Source: JBNKZU01 sp050301795
GTDB lineage: Bacteria > Pseudomonadota > Gammaproteobacteria > Thiohalomonadales > Thiohalomonadaceae
Assembly (NCBI GenBank): GCA_050301795.1
Contig: JBNKZU010000016.1
Location: forward strand, 6,432 to 70,431
DNA: 64,000 nt
Direction: 5' to 3'
Shown here: positions 54,430 to 63,314 of the stretch, piece by piece
How positions within the stretch are numbered: the first letter of the stretch is position 1
Layout: each line of letters begins with the position of its first letter
Position numbers and translations under genes: made by a program
The notes under the pieces: model-generated
The model's input: only the letters and a program-made list of their open reading frames with translations
What the model was told of the DNA's origin: nothing
The model's database searches: none

Positions 54430-55080
54430 ATGGGAATTGTAGAGTTAGTAACAGTGTTGGGTGCTGTGTTTGGTGGTGCTAGTTCGGGGTTATCGTTTGT
54501 TTCAAAGTTCCAGGAGCTTAGATCATACGAATTACTTTCAGATCAACTGACAAAGCTTGCACATTTCAAGTCATCCGAGAAGGAGAGTAGCAATCTTGAA
54601 TTTATGGCAGAACATAATTCAGAAGGCCATTACAAAGAAATCATAAAGTGGATCAAATACGCAGACTTATTAATGGCGCCGGTAAGAGCTAAATTGATAA
54701 GAAGGTTTGCTTCAGCAATTCTTGTGATTATCGGTGGGTTAATCGTTATTCCTTTAAATCTCCCAAACTATTTAATCCCAGAAGTACAAACAATAGACAA
54801 TCTGGAAGCAATAGACATTCCCTGGTTTGTTGCGATGCTTACATACTCATTATCATTCGCTAAAAAGTTCACCGCATCACCAGAAGAAATCGTTTTTATG
54901 GAGAATATGTCAGCATTGCAAGACGCTTACTACAATAGATACGTTTCCCCGGCAATGGCGAATTTTAACAATCATTGTAAGCACTACTTTGCCAATGAAG
55001 TTGCAGCACGTGAATCCAAGATTGAGGAAATGCAATCAGACATTAATCGTATTAAGAACCGACTGGACTCCATGAAGTAA
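54430..55080 (+). CDS. Unknown membrane protein
   Basis: This is a 216-residue protein preceded by AAAAGGAG. It has an N-terminal hydrophobic segment (LVTVLGAVFGGASSGLSFV), two central helices (AILVIIGGLIVIPLNLP, and one near 130) and a C-terminal coiled-coil-like tail (ESKIEEMQSDINRIKNRLDS). I do not recognise a family. Context is the accessory block; a defence or stress role would be guesswork. Confidence 0.65.
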   Translation: MGIVELVTVLGAVFGGASSGLSFVSKFQELRSYELLSDQLTKLAHFKSSEKESSNLEFMAEHNSEGHYKEIIKWIKYADLLMAPVRAKLIRRFASAILVIIGGLIVIPLNLPNYLIPEVQTIDNLEAIDIPWFVAMLTYSLSFAKKFTASPEEIVFMENMSALQDAYYNRYVSPAMANFNNHCKHYFANEVAARESKIEEMQSDINRIKNRLDSMK

Positions 55081-55144
55081 CATGCCTGTATTGCAATACA
55101 ATACGTTAGTGAAGAATATTTGCTTAAACTGTTAGAGCACATGA

Positions 55145-55633
55145 ATGGATGGTATGAATACCCTTGAAGTGGAATTGCTGGCAGACCATCCAAAGGCGAT
55201 TTCATGCCTTAGTGAGTGGTTTGAGCGGGAGTGGGAACCCTATTACGGATCAGGTGGGGCTGGTGACGCCTCAGCCGATTTACGTGACTCTTGCAACAGG
55301 GAGAAGTTGCCAATTGCAATGGTAGCAATCATGGATGGAGAGGTCGTTGGAACAGCCGCATTAAAGTCTGAATCTGTCTCAACACACAAACACTTGTCCC
55401 CATGGCTTGCTGCGCTGCTCGTACTCCCAGAGTTTCGACGACATGGAATTGCAGAGCGATTGATTGCAGCAATTGAGGTTAAAGCTCAAGAACTCGGATT
55501 TCAATCCATATTCGTTGGTACAGGTGAAGGGTCAGGCACACCTGAATCAGCCCTTCGTAAACGCGGGTGGGAGTTTGTGGAGAAGGGGCCGTATTTTGTT
55601 TCAGACGTATCGATATTTCAAAAGATGCTCTAG
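55145..55633 (+). CDS. GNAT-family N-acetyltransferase
   Basis: This is a 162-residue enzyme. The acetyl-CoA loop LVLPEFRRHGIAERLIAAIEVKAQ and preceding GTAALKSESVS strand are clear, with APGxW-like end segments (SALRKRGWEFVE). The N-terminal part (LSEWFEREWEPYYG) recalls aminoglycoside- or small-molecule-modifying GNATs, but no substrate can be claimed. It ends 65 bp before direct repeat copy 2. Confidence 0.85.
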   Translation: MDGMNTLEVELLADHPKAISCLSEWFEREWEPYYGSGGAGDASADLRDSCNREKLPIAMVAIMDGEVVGTAALKSESVSTHKHLSPWLAALLVLPEFRRHGIAERLIAAIEVKAQELGFQSIFVGTGEGSGTPESALRKRGWEFVEKGPYFVSDVSIFQKML

Positions 55634-55698
55634 AAAGAGCACCGATCATGTGGCTGAATAGTCAGGCATATACATCAGCGTTGTTTTTTGGCTTACCC

Positions 55699-55946
55699 GG
55701 TGGTCATTAACTACGGCTGACACTCAGCACCACCGATATGCAAAACATGATATCCAGGCTAAATCGCCCGTTTTGCCGCCTGCCCAAAAAAGCAGATAGA
55801 AGGATGAGGGATGAATAAAAACTGGCAACCGATTAAAAAGTAAGGTAAAAACGGAAAAGACAGGGAATTGTTCATACCCGATACAACTCCCAAAAGATAA
55901 ATATGCAGGCGATTAGAGTGCTGATATACAGGCGAATCGCCTGATA
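55699..55946 (+). repeat. Direct repeat copy 2, right border of accessory block
   Basis: This 248-bp copy runs parallel to 52081-52329, with scattered substitutions and small indels. The two copies bracket 3.4 kb with five genes. Recombination between them would delete that block. No transposase adjoins either copy. The remainder of the gap 55634-56112 shows no gene. Confidence 0.8.
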
Positions 55947-56112
55947 TCACTGCAAATGAGGGTAAAAATAGGGGTTCAGTCTGTCCCCTAATGTCTCTTG
56001 TGGCTGATTTAAAGTATCCGATAAACTGGGGGAGGTTCAATGTGATGCCATTTTCTATAGATATGCTGTAAATTTTTCACTACTTAACAAAAAAGATAGG
56101 ACAAGGATTAAG

Positions 56113-56808
56113 ATGATATTGATTTTTAGAATAGCAGCAGGAATTATAATTGGTCTCTTAGCATGGCAAGTTATTTCATTGCAAATGATAGAAGCAGTAA
56201 ATAAAGATTCAGCAAAAGACAATGTAATAATGATTGAGTTAGGTTTAAAAGCCAGTACATTAAAAAATAATATAAGCACATACTATCATAAGAATAACTT
56301 CCTTCCACAATACATTTCAGATCTTGAGAAATGTAGAGACTCTAGAAATCGAATGACGACTTATCCATGCGCAGAAGTTCATAAAGATGGTGTTTTTTAT
56401 GTAAAACATATCAATAACTGGATTTCTTTAAGACCATATACTGTTGAAAACAAAATTAAATATGACTGTAAATCATCTATACGGTTTGTTGTTGGGGCTA
56501 CGGAATATCTTAACTGTTCAGAATTAGACATAGAGGATATACCAAAGCCTTTATCTGCTACTTTTGATTGTAATAAAGCAAAAACTACTGATGAGAAGTT
56601 AATTTGTGGTTCAGATAGACTTATTGATTCAGACAATAAACTGTATGTTGCATATACCAATGTGATTAAAAGAAGTTCCCCTGAGAAAGTGAATAAAATT
56701 AAAAACGAACAAATTTCTTTTATTAAAAAGCGCCGCGATAAGTGCTCAACGATAAAATGTGTTGATAAAATGACAAGACAAAGAGTTTCTGAGTTAGAGT
56801 TGTACTAA
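56113..56808 (+). CDS. Membrane-anchored protein with LprI-like domain
   Basis: This is a 231-residue protein. One N-terminal hydrophobic helix (ILIFRIAAGIIIGLLAW) is followed by a pilin-like region (LKASTLKNNISTYYHKNNFLPQYISDLEK). The last 80 residues fit the LprI/DUF1311 type: FDCNKAKTTDEKLICGSDRL...DNKLYVAYTNVIKR...ISFIKKRRDKC...RVSELELY. LprI-like domains have been linked to lysozyme inhibition. The coding sequence is very AT-rich. Confidence 0.7.
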   Translation: MILIFRIAAGIIIGLLAWQVISLQMIEAVNKDSAKDNVIMIELGLKASTLKNNISTYYHKNNFLPQYISDLEKCRDSRNRMTTYPCAEVHKDGVFYVKHINNWISLRPYTVENKIKYDCKSSIRFVVGATEYLNCSELDIEDIPKPLSATFDCNKAKTTDEKLICGSDRLIDSDNKLYVAYTNVIKRSSPEKVNKIKNEQISFIKKRRDKCSTIKCVDKMTRQRVSELELY

Positions 56809-56836
56809 AGAATCGTAGAATACTCTTTTATAATTT

Positions 56837-57854
56837 GTGTGATTCATAGACATCCTTTCACTATTATGGGGTGCTATGAACCGAGAAATTCAGCAAAGAT
56901 TATTATGGGTGTGTCTTTATGAAGAGACTGGTGATGCCGGCTTTGTCTGTGGACGATGCGGTATCTCCAGGCCCACTTTAAGAAAGTGGTGGCGTAGGTA
57001 TCAGGCTTATGGCGAAGAAGGCTTACAAAGCCACAGCAGACGTCCTAACTCCTCACCTAACACCAAGATCACCACCGAGATGGAGAGTTTGATTCTCGAT
57101 ATCAGGAAAGCTCGCAACCTTGGGGCAAGGCGCCTTCAGAGTGAATTATTAAGGCTTCACAATATTTCACTATCACTGGCATCAATTCATAAGATTCTTA
57201 AAAAGCATCAGGTGAAGGCTGTCAAAAAGTTCAGGAAGAAATCCGACTTCATCAGATATGAACGACCTATTCCAGGAGACAGAGTTCAGATGGATACCGT
57301 CAAGATTGGCTCCGGGCTTTAACAATACACATCTGTTGATGATTGCACCCGTTATAGGGTTTTACGCATTTACAAGCGACGTAAGACGGCGAATACTCTC
57401 GATTTCATAGATGCAGTCACAGAGGAAATGCCTTTCCCTATTCAGCGAATACAGACCGATAGAGGGCGTGAGTTTTTTGCGGTCAAAGTGCAGGAGAAAC
57501 TGATGGGACTGGGTATTAAATTTAGGCCTAGCAAGCCAGGGTCGCCACATCTTAATGGAAAAGTGGAACGCTCACAGAAGACAGATAAGGCCGAGTTCTA
57601 CGCGACCATTGATACTTCTTCAGATGATATTGATGACCTGTTGGCAGAATGGCAGCACTACTACAACTGGGATCGTCTTCATGGCGCTCACAAAGGAAAA
57701 ACACCCATGGAGCGCTACTGTGAATTATCCGATGAAACGCCGATTTCTGAAGAAGCCTATGCGGACTATCAGCCTTTAAAAGAACGTATACAAGAGGCCA
57801 ACTACAAGTTAGATTTGGAAATGGCCAGATTGAAACGATCTCTGTGAATCACAC
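56837..57854 (+). mobile_element. IS481-type insertion sequence
   Basis: Terminal inverted repeats are GTGTGATTCATAGA at the left and TCTGTGAATCACAC at the right (one mismatch over 14). They flank a transposase frame. AATTT occurs directly outside each end (56832-56836 and 57855-57859), consistent with a 5-bp target duplication, although the AT-rich flank is partly self-complementary and the ends could be drawn a few bases differently. The right flank overlaps the stop codon of dsrA. Confidence 0.75.
56876..57847 (+). pseudogene. IS481-family transposase with internal stop codon
   Basis: One frame encodes a transposase of about 323 residues, broken by TAA at 57320-57322. The N-terminal HTH (GRCGISRPTLRKWWRRYQAYGEEGL) and the rve-type catalytic parts QMDTVKI (first D), QTDRGREF (second D) and PHLNGKVERSQ (E) are all intact. 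The break falls between GSGL and QYTSVDD, where a Tyr codon (TAT or TAC to TAA) is the simplest guess. The element is thus probably inactive unless the codon is suppressed. Confidence 0.85.
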
Positions 57855-57857
57855 AAT

Positions 57858-59102
57858 TTATCCAGCCTGCTTACGCTCCAGCCATTTGGCAGCCTCATCA
57901 TCCCACCCATCCATTCGTACATAGGAGTTGCTGCGTGGGCTGCTGATCATATTTGGATCGACATCTAAGCCGATGCCTTCTAAGAAGTTGGCAAGGCCGA
58001 TGCGTTCGATCATTTCACCGCAGCGTTCGTGTTCGAGGGCGTTTTCGGCGAAGAAGTCGATGCAGTCTCCGGCCAGCTCTTCGAGTGCTTCATAGTCCTC
58101 ATCGGTTTCCAGCTTCATAAATGGTATGATCACGGTGCCCATCAGATCGCCGATCTTCAGGGTGCGCTTGCCGCCCATCAGTATCGATACGCCTTTGTCA
58201 TCTCCGGGCGATAGTGCCTTGTTCATCACGTTTATGCAGTGCATACAACGCACACAATTTTTGTTATCGACATCCAGCGTGTCGTCATTCCTGAGTCTGA
58301 GCGCCTGTGTTGGACAGCGGGTAATGACATTATCGATGATATATTCACGTCCTTTGGCGGCGACGTACTTTTTCACCTCTTCCTGATCAACCTTCATCTC
58401 ATCACGCCAGGTGCCGATGACCGCCATATCTGCACGATGTATGGCGTTTGAGCAGTCGTTGGCACAGCCAGAGAATTTGAATTTCCATTTATAGGGCAGG
58501 GAGGGGCGGTGCATGTCATCCAGAAATGCGTTGATCAGGTGTTTATGGGTACGATACTCATCAAAGCAGGAGTTTTCGCAGCGGGCATGACCGACGCAGG
58601 ATGCAGCAGTACGCAATGCTGGTCCTGCGCCTCCGAGATCAAAGCCCATTTCGTTTATGGCATCAAATGCCGGTTGTACACTCTCGGTAGTGCAGCCCTG
58701 AAACATGATATCGCCTGACTGACCGTGAAACGCGATTAACCCTGAGCCGTGCTTCTCCCAGACATCTGCAAATTGTCGCAGCAGATCTGAGCTATAGTGA
58801 AAACCCGGGGCTGGCATCACCCGAAGGGTGTGGAATTCGGCAGCGGCTGGGAAAAGAGGCTTTTCGTTTTCATCTTTTAATTCAGTAAAACGGGGAATAA
58901 CACCGCCGCCATAGCCGACCACGCCGACGGTGCCGCCTTTCCAGTAGCCCTTGCGGGTCTCATACGAGGTTTCAAGCTGACCAATCATATCGGCCATCAT
59001 GTCGTTATCTTTAGCCAGTCGTTTCAGACCAGTGACAAAGCTAGGCCAGGGGCCGCTCTCCAGTTGATCGAGAAGCGGGGTATCTTTCATCTTTTTCGAC
59101 AT
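57858..59102 (-). CDS. dsrA: Dissimilatory sulfite reductase alpha subunit, reverse (oxidative) type
   Basis: This is a 414-residue protein highly similar to the purple-sulfur-bacterial rDsrA as I recall it (LESGPWPSF, YETRKGYWKGGTVGV, GEMIERIGLANFLEGIG). Siroheme/Fe-S ligands are CVGHARC (Cx5C) and GCANDC (Cx3C); a ferredoxin-like insert has CPTQAL and CVRCMHC. In sulfur oxidisers DsrAB oxidises sulfur-bound sulfane to sulfite in the cytoplasm. Normally dsrB follows at once. Here the stop codon abuts an IS element and no dsrB or other dsr gene is within the window, so this gene is an orphan here. Confidence 0.95.
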   Translation of the reverse strand: MSKKMKDTPLLDQLESGPWPSFVTGLKRLAKDNDMMADMIGQLETSYETRKGYWKGGTVGVVGYGGGVIPRFTELKDENEKPLFPAAAEFHTLRVMPAPGFHYSSDLLRQFADVWEKHGSGLIAFHGQSGDIMFQGCTTESVQPAFDAINEMGFDLGGAGPALRTAASCVGHARCENSCFDEYRTHKHLINAFLDDMHRPSLPYKWKFKFSGCANDCSNAIHRADMAVIGTWRDEMKVDQEEVKKYVAAKGREYIIDNVITRCPTQALRLRNDDTLDVDNKNCVRCMHCINVMNKALSPGDDKGVSILMGGKRTLKIGDLMGTVIIPFMKLETDEDYEALEELAGDCIDFFAENALEHERCGEMIERIGLANFLEGIGLDVDPNMISSPRSNSYVRMDGWDDEAAKWLERKQAG

Positions 59103-59261
59103 GTAAATCTCCTAATAGCGGCATAGCCGCAATCACAAATGATTAGATCTCCGTGGGCAGAATCGAACGTGTCGACTACGACCACTGATGATACCTAATA
59201 ACATAGTAATATAGTCAGGAAATATCAAGTGCTAGAAAAATTGAAAAAATTCAAATAAAAC

Positions 59262-59280
59262 AGGGGCTTAAAGCCCCTGG
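59262..59280 (-). terminator. Rho-independent terminator of nfo
   Basis: The stem CAGGGGC/GCCCCTG lies at 59262-59280, 26 bp after the nfo stop, followed on the minus strand by TTTTATTTGAATTTTTT. The 158 bp from 59103 to here probably hold the dsrA promoter. Confidence 0.8.
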
Positions 59281-59306
59281 TGATTGATCTATTACTTTAT
59301 GGATAG

Positions 59307-60149
59307 TTAGTTTGTAAAACTGTGCAGTAGCTCTATCTCTTTTGGCCAGATGCTCTCGTCAATGGTCTCCAGCACCATCGGGATCTCATCAAAACGGGTG
59401 TCCTGCATGATGTATTTGAACGCCTCAAGACCAATCTGTCCCAGTCCAAGGCTGTGGTGGCGGTCAACACGCGAGCCAAGCTCAGGCTTGGAGTCGTTGA
59501 GGTGCATTCCGCGCAGGTAGCCAAAGCCGACAATGGTCTCAAAGCGGGCAAAGGTCTCATCACAATTCTCACGGGTTCGCAGATCGTAGCCAGCGGTGAA
59601 GGTGTGGCAGGTATCAAGGCAGACGCCGACGCGGGTTTTATCCTCAACGCCGTCAATAATCGCCGCCAGGTGCTCAAAGGTGTAGCCGAGATTGGTGCCC
59701 TGTCCAGCGGTGTTTTCGATGACGGCGGTGACACCTGTGGTTTTGTCCAGCGCGATGTTGATCGACTCGGCAACCCGTTTCAGGCTCTCCTCCTCGCTAA
59801 TCTTTCCCAAATGGGCGCCGGGGTGAAAGTTAAGCAGTTTGAGTCCAAGCTGTTCACAGCGCTGCATCTCATCAATAAAGGCATTGCGTGATTTTTCGAT
59901 CCCTTCCTTTTCAGGGTGGCCGAGGTTGATCAGGTAGCTGTCGTGGGGGAGTACATGCTCCGGCGCGATGCCGACCTGCTCAAGGTTCTGTTTGAAGGCG
60001 TTTATCGATCTTTCACTAAGGGGTTTGGCAACCCACTGACGCTGGTTTTTAGTGAAGAGTGCAAAGGCGTTTGCGCCAATCTCTTTGGCATTCAGCGGTG
60101 CGTTTTCAACTCCGCCGGATGCACTAACATGTGCTCCAATTCGTTTCAT
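59307..60149 (-). CDS. nfo: Endonuclease IV (AP endonuclease)
   Basis: This is a 280-residue TIM-barrel nuclease. MKRIGAHVSASGGVENAP, NFHPGAHLG, VIENTAGQG, CLDTCHTFTAGYDL and MHLNDSKPELGSRVDRHHSLG carry the zinc-binding His, Asp and Glu residues. It cleaves DNA at abasic sites. Its full length and all landmark motifs are kept. Confidence 0.95.
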   Translation of the reverse strand: MKRIGAHVSASGGVENAPLNAKEIGANAFALFTKNQRQWVAKPLSERSINAFKQNLEQVGIAPEHVLPHDSYLINLGHPEKEGIEKSRNAFIDEMQRCEQLGLKLLNFHPGAHLGKISEEESLKRVAESINIALDKTTGVTAVIENTAGQGTNLGYTFEHLAAIIDGVEDKTRVGVCLDTCHTFTAGYDLRTRENCDETFARFETIVGFGYLRGMHLNDSKPELGSRVDRHHSLGLGQIGLEAFKYIMQDTRFDEIPMVLETIDESIWPKEIELLHSFTN

Positions 60150-60215
60150 AGCTGTATTGGTTGTGGTTGTTTGTAAACAATCAGAGTGAGGGTTGCAGGC
60201 AAAAAATGCAACCGC

Positions 60216-61409
60216 TTACAGGGTCGCCTCCATGACGGCCTTTTGGCTGTTTTGGAATCGGTAGCACCACAGCAACACCGCCATTATCAATAGCGTTGCT
60301 GGCAATACCCCAATATTGACCATGCGCCAGCCGAAGTGGTGGAGCAGTGTTCCAGCGGTTAGTGATGAGAGCGACACGGTAGTGAAGACCACAAAGTCAT
60401 TCAACCCCTGTGCCCTGGCGCGCTCATCCGTGGTGTAGGTCTCTGTCAGCAGCGTGGTTGCACCAACAAAGAGGAAGTTCCAGCCGATACCGAGCATGAA
60501 CAGCGCACTCCAGTAGTGCCAAAGTGAGGTTCCGGCAAGGTTGAGCGCGACACAGCCGAGATCCATCAATACCCCGACGAGCATAATACGCATCAGCCCA
60601 AAGCGCCGAATCAGCTGTCCGGTAAAGAATGAAGGCGCAAACATCGCAAACACATGCCACTGAATCACAAACGAGGTGTCGGGGAATGAGTGGTGATGGT
60701 GCTGCATCGAGATCGGGGTGGCGGTCATCACCAGCGTCATGATCCCAAACCCAAACGCCCCCGCGATCATCGCGGTAATGTACTTCGGCTGGGCGGCGAT
60801 CTCCCTTAGTGGACGACCAGCGGTGACCGAGTGATGGGTCGTCAGTGGAATGTCGAGGAACCACAACATTAACAGGGTGCCGAAGTGGATCACCGCAATC
60901 GCGATATAGCTGGCGGCAAACGGAAAGCCGCTAATGGTGTGCTGGGTTGCTGAGGCGAGGTTGGGGCCGATGAAGGCGGCAATTACGCCACCTGCCATAA
61001 CCCAGGAGATGGCGCGGCTTTTAAGGGTATCCTCAACGCTATCGGCAGCAGCAAAGCGGTAGAAGTTACCAAATCCGGTGAACGAACCCATCATTGCGGT
61101 GGCAATGCAAAACAGCTCAAACGAGTGCGCCATAATTGCGAAATAGGCGGTTACCGCTCCACTAAAGCCAATCACAACACCGAGCATAAACCCAGCACGG
61201 CGACCAATGATCCCCATCAGTAGTGATGAGAATGGTGAGGTTACCATTCCGGCAATAAACTGAATGGCGATGGGCAGGGTTGCCAGGGCGCTGTTATCCG
61301 CCAGTGCCAGACCGATCAGACCCGCTGCGGTGATCTGAAGCGAGTTAGCCGAGTTCATCATCGCCTGAGCGATGGAGAGAATGGAGACGTTGCGGTAGAA
61401 ATGCCTCAT
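60216..61409 (-). CDS. MFS transporter
   Basis: This is a 397-residue protein with about 12 hydrophobic helices and a MFS-type loop (GIIGRRAGFMLGVVIG) after helix 2. A His-rich stretch (MQHHHHSF) lies near residue 235. No substrate can be set from sequence. It is encoded directly after a GlcG/HbpS-like gene (stop TAG followed at once by ATG), so both are very likely one transcript and may share a substrate. Confidence 0.85.
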   Translation of the reverse strand: MRHFYRNVSILSIAQAMMNSANSLQITAAGLIGLALADNSALATLPIAIQFIAGMVTSPFSSLLMGIIGRRAGFMLGVVIGFSGAVTAYFAIMAHSFELFCIATAMMGSFTGFGNFYRFAAADSVEDTLKSRAISWVMAGGVIAAFIGPNLASATQHTISGFPFAASYIAIAVIHFGTLLMLWFLDIPLTTHHSVTAGRPLREIAAQPKYITAMIAGAFGFGIMTLVMTATPISMQHHHHSFPDTSFVIQWHVFAMFAPSFFTGQLIRRFGLMRIMLVGVLMDLGCVALNLAGTSLWHYWSALFMLGIGWNFLFVGATTLLTETYTTDERARAQGLNDFVVFTTVSLSSLTAGTLLHHFGWRMVNIGVLPATLLIMAVLLWCYRFQNSQKAVMEATL

Positions 61410-61907
61410 CTAAATCGACATCTCAAGGTCATCAATCACCGCGTTAATACCTGCTTGTGCACACTCTTCATCAGTTTTTCCGGAAGGTGCGCCGCTGACA
61501 CCGACTGCACCAAGCAGATAACCACCAACCTGAATCGGCACACCGCCAGCAGACATCACCAAACCCTCAACCCGTCCGATTGGAGTATCAGCGCGATCAG
61601 TCAGACGCGAGGTGGCGGCATTGAAGTTGACGGCGGTATAGGCCTTCATCTGTGCGATCTTTATAGAAACTGGCGCAGCAATGGTATCTCGTGCCAGGGC
61701 TTGCAGGTTGCCTTCACGATCGACTACAGCGGCGGTGATTTGAATGCCTTTAGTACGACATGACGCTATTGCAGCGTTAACAACGCGGTTTGCCACATCA
61801 ACAGAGAGTCTGGGAACTTTGGTGACAAGCACCTCATCTTCAGCATGAGCAAACAGAGGAAGGAGAATCAGTGTTATGAGAGTGAGAAGGATATTCTTTT
61901 TAATCAT
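61410..61907 (-). CDS. Periplasmic GlcG/HbpS-like protein
   Basis: This is a 165-residue protein with a signal peptide (KNILLTLITLILLPLFAHA). The GlcG/HbpS pattern is clear: ITAAVVDREGNLQALARDTIAAPVSIKIAQMKAYTAVNF and MSAGGVPIQVGGYLLGAVGVSGAPSGKTDEECAQAGINAV. Members bind heme or cobalamin-like ligands or have unknown roles. Pairing with an MFS gene suggests handling of one small molecule. Confidence 0.85.
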   Translation of the reverse strand: MIKKNILLTLITLILLPLFAHAEDEVLVTKVPRLSVDVANRVVNAAIASCRTKGIQITAAVVDREGNLQALARDTIAAPVSIKIAQMKAYTAVNFNAATSRLTDRADTPIGRVEGLVMSAGGVPIQVGGYLLGAVGVSGAPSGKTDEECAQAGINAVIDDLEMSI

Positions 61908-61982
61908 GACCGTGACACCTTAAAAATATTGATGGTATGTCACATTGATTCCTCAGCTTTTTTAAGTCAATCAGGGTATTCC

Positions 61983-63314
61983 CTAATAGGGCGACTGTTT
62001 AAAGATGAGTTGTACCTTTAATCCACCCATTTCAGAATGCTCAAGAGTGAGTTTTGCGCCATAACTATCAGCAATGTCCTTTACGATAGAGAGACCAATG
62101 CCATGGCCGGAGACCGTTTCATCAATACGCTTACCACGTTCAAGCAGGTGTTTTAGAGCTTCATCATTACAACCAGGGCCGTCATCCTCAATCACTATGG
62201 TGGTGATATGCGCCGCAACAACAATTCGACAAAGCACCTGTTGTTTTGCCCATTTTGCTGCGTTATCAAGAAGATTGCCCAACAGTTCGAGCATATCGTC
62301 TCGATCAAGCCCCGCAAGCTTCTGGTTGGGAAGATCCAATGTGATCTCAATATTTTTGGTTTGGTAGATCCTTTTTAATAGCTCTGCGACTACTGGTAGC
62401 TCACCGGCAGGATAGAATACCTGCCCTGGTGTTACGCTTCCTGCCAGGCGGGCACGTTTTAATTCGAGTTCAACAAGCTCCTCAATCTTGCGGGTATATG
62501 AGATTAGTTCGCTCTGGATCTCAGGATATTGTTGAAGCTGTTCATTCATGATCTGTTGTTGAATCAAATGAAGCGGTGTTTTTAACGCATGAGCAAGATT
62601 ACCGACCGATGTGCGAGAGCGTTGTAGACGGGTTGCCAGTTGTTTTAACAGGATATTGACCTCTTTTACGACGGGTGCAATCTCGGTAGGAACCGATTCA
62701 GTCAATGTTGAAACATTGCCACTCTCTAACTCTTTAATCTCATGTTGTACCTGCTTAAGCGGTTTGAATGATGTGGTAATAATCCTTCGTTGGATAGTGA
62801 TAAAAAGGATTAGCGCGAACAGTGCGAGTGTCATTAATGAGTAACGCAGGCTACTCATCTGATTGAGCACCTCGGTTACATCTTCCGCGACCATAATGGT
62901 CAGCTCATAGCCGCTTTTTTTGTAGTGTCGTGCCCAGACAAGCAGTGTCTGTTGATCGGGGCCAGAGGTATACCAGCTATAGGGGATATCAACACTCCTT
63001 TCTGGAAGTTCGATACTGGTATCCCACAGTGAGCGAGAACGAATGAACGTGCCGTCATCGCGGAGTATTTGATAATAGTGACCTGAAAACGGGTGCGAAT
63101 AGATGGTATCAACAAGCTGAGTATCGATGTCAGTTGTGGTTTTTGTGATTGTGGTTGCGGTGAGTATCGACTCAGTGTCATGTTCAAGTCGTGACTCAAT
63201 ATATGCGAATGTCAGTTGGTTAATTGAGCTAACAACAAGCCAACCAGTAACAATAAACAAAATCGTGAGGCTGATTGTTACCCCGAGATTGAGTCGTTGT
63301 TGAAGTGAATTCAT
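61983..63314 (-). CDS. Membrane sensor histidine kinase
   Basis: This is a 443-residue kinase with transmembrane helices near residues 12-32 and 160-178, a periplasmic sensor between, HAMP-like linker and the phosphoacceptor box NLAHALKTPLHL. N box LLGNLLDNAAKWA, G1 DDGPGC and G2 GHGIGLSIVKDI are intact. The start overlaps the response regulator stop by 4 bp (ATGA). This is the OmpR-type pair PhoQ/QseC-like by layout; the signal is unknown. Confidence 0.9.
   Translation of the reverse strand: MNSLQQRLNLGVTISLTILFIVTGWLVVSSINQLTFAYIESRLEHDTESILTATTITKTTTDIDTQLVDTIYSHPFSGHYYQILRDDGTFIRSRSLWDTSIELPERSVDIPYSWYTSGPDQQTLLVWARHYKKSGYELTIMVAEDVTEVLNQMSSLRYSLMTLALFALILFITIQRRIITTSFKPLKQVQHEIKELESGNVSTLTESVPTEIAPVVKEVNILLKQLATRLQRSRTSVGNLAHALKTPLHLIQQQIMNEQLQQYPEIQSELISYTRKIEELVELELKRARLAGSVTPGQVFYPAGELPVVAELLKRIYQTKNIEITLDLPNQKLAGLDRDDMLELLGNLLDNAAKWAKQQVLCRIVVAAHITTIVIEDDGPGCNDEALKHLLERGKRIDETVSGHGIGLSIVKDIADSYGAKLTLEHSEMGGLKVQLIFKQSPY

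Noticed and set aside
52377..56112. Integron cassette array (single genes such as GNATs with short gaps)
   Set aside because: No pair of attC-type sites with matching R and L core sequences could be found between the genes, and no integrase is in the window.
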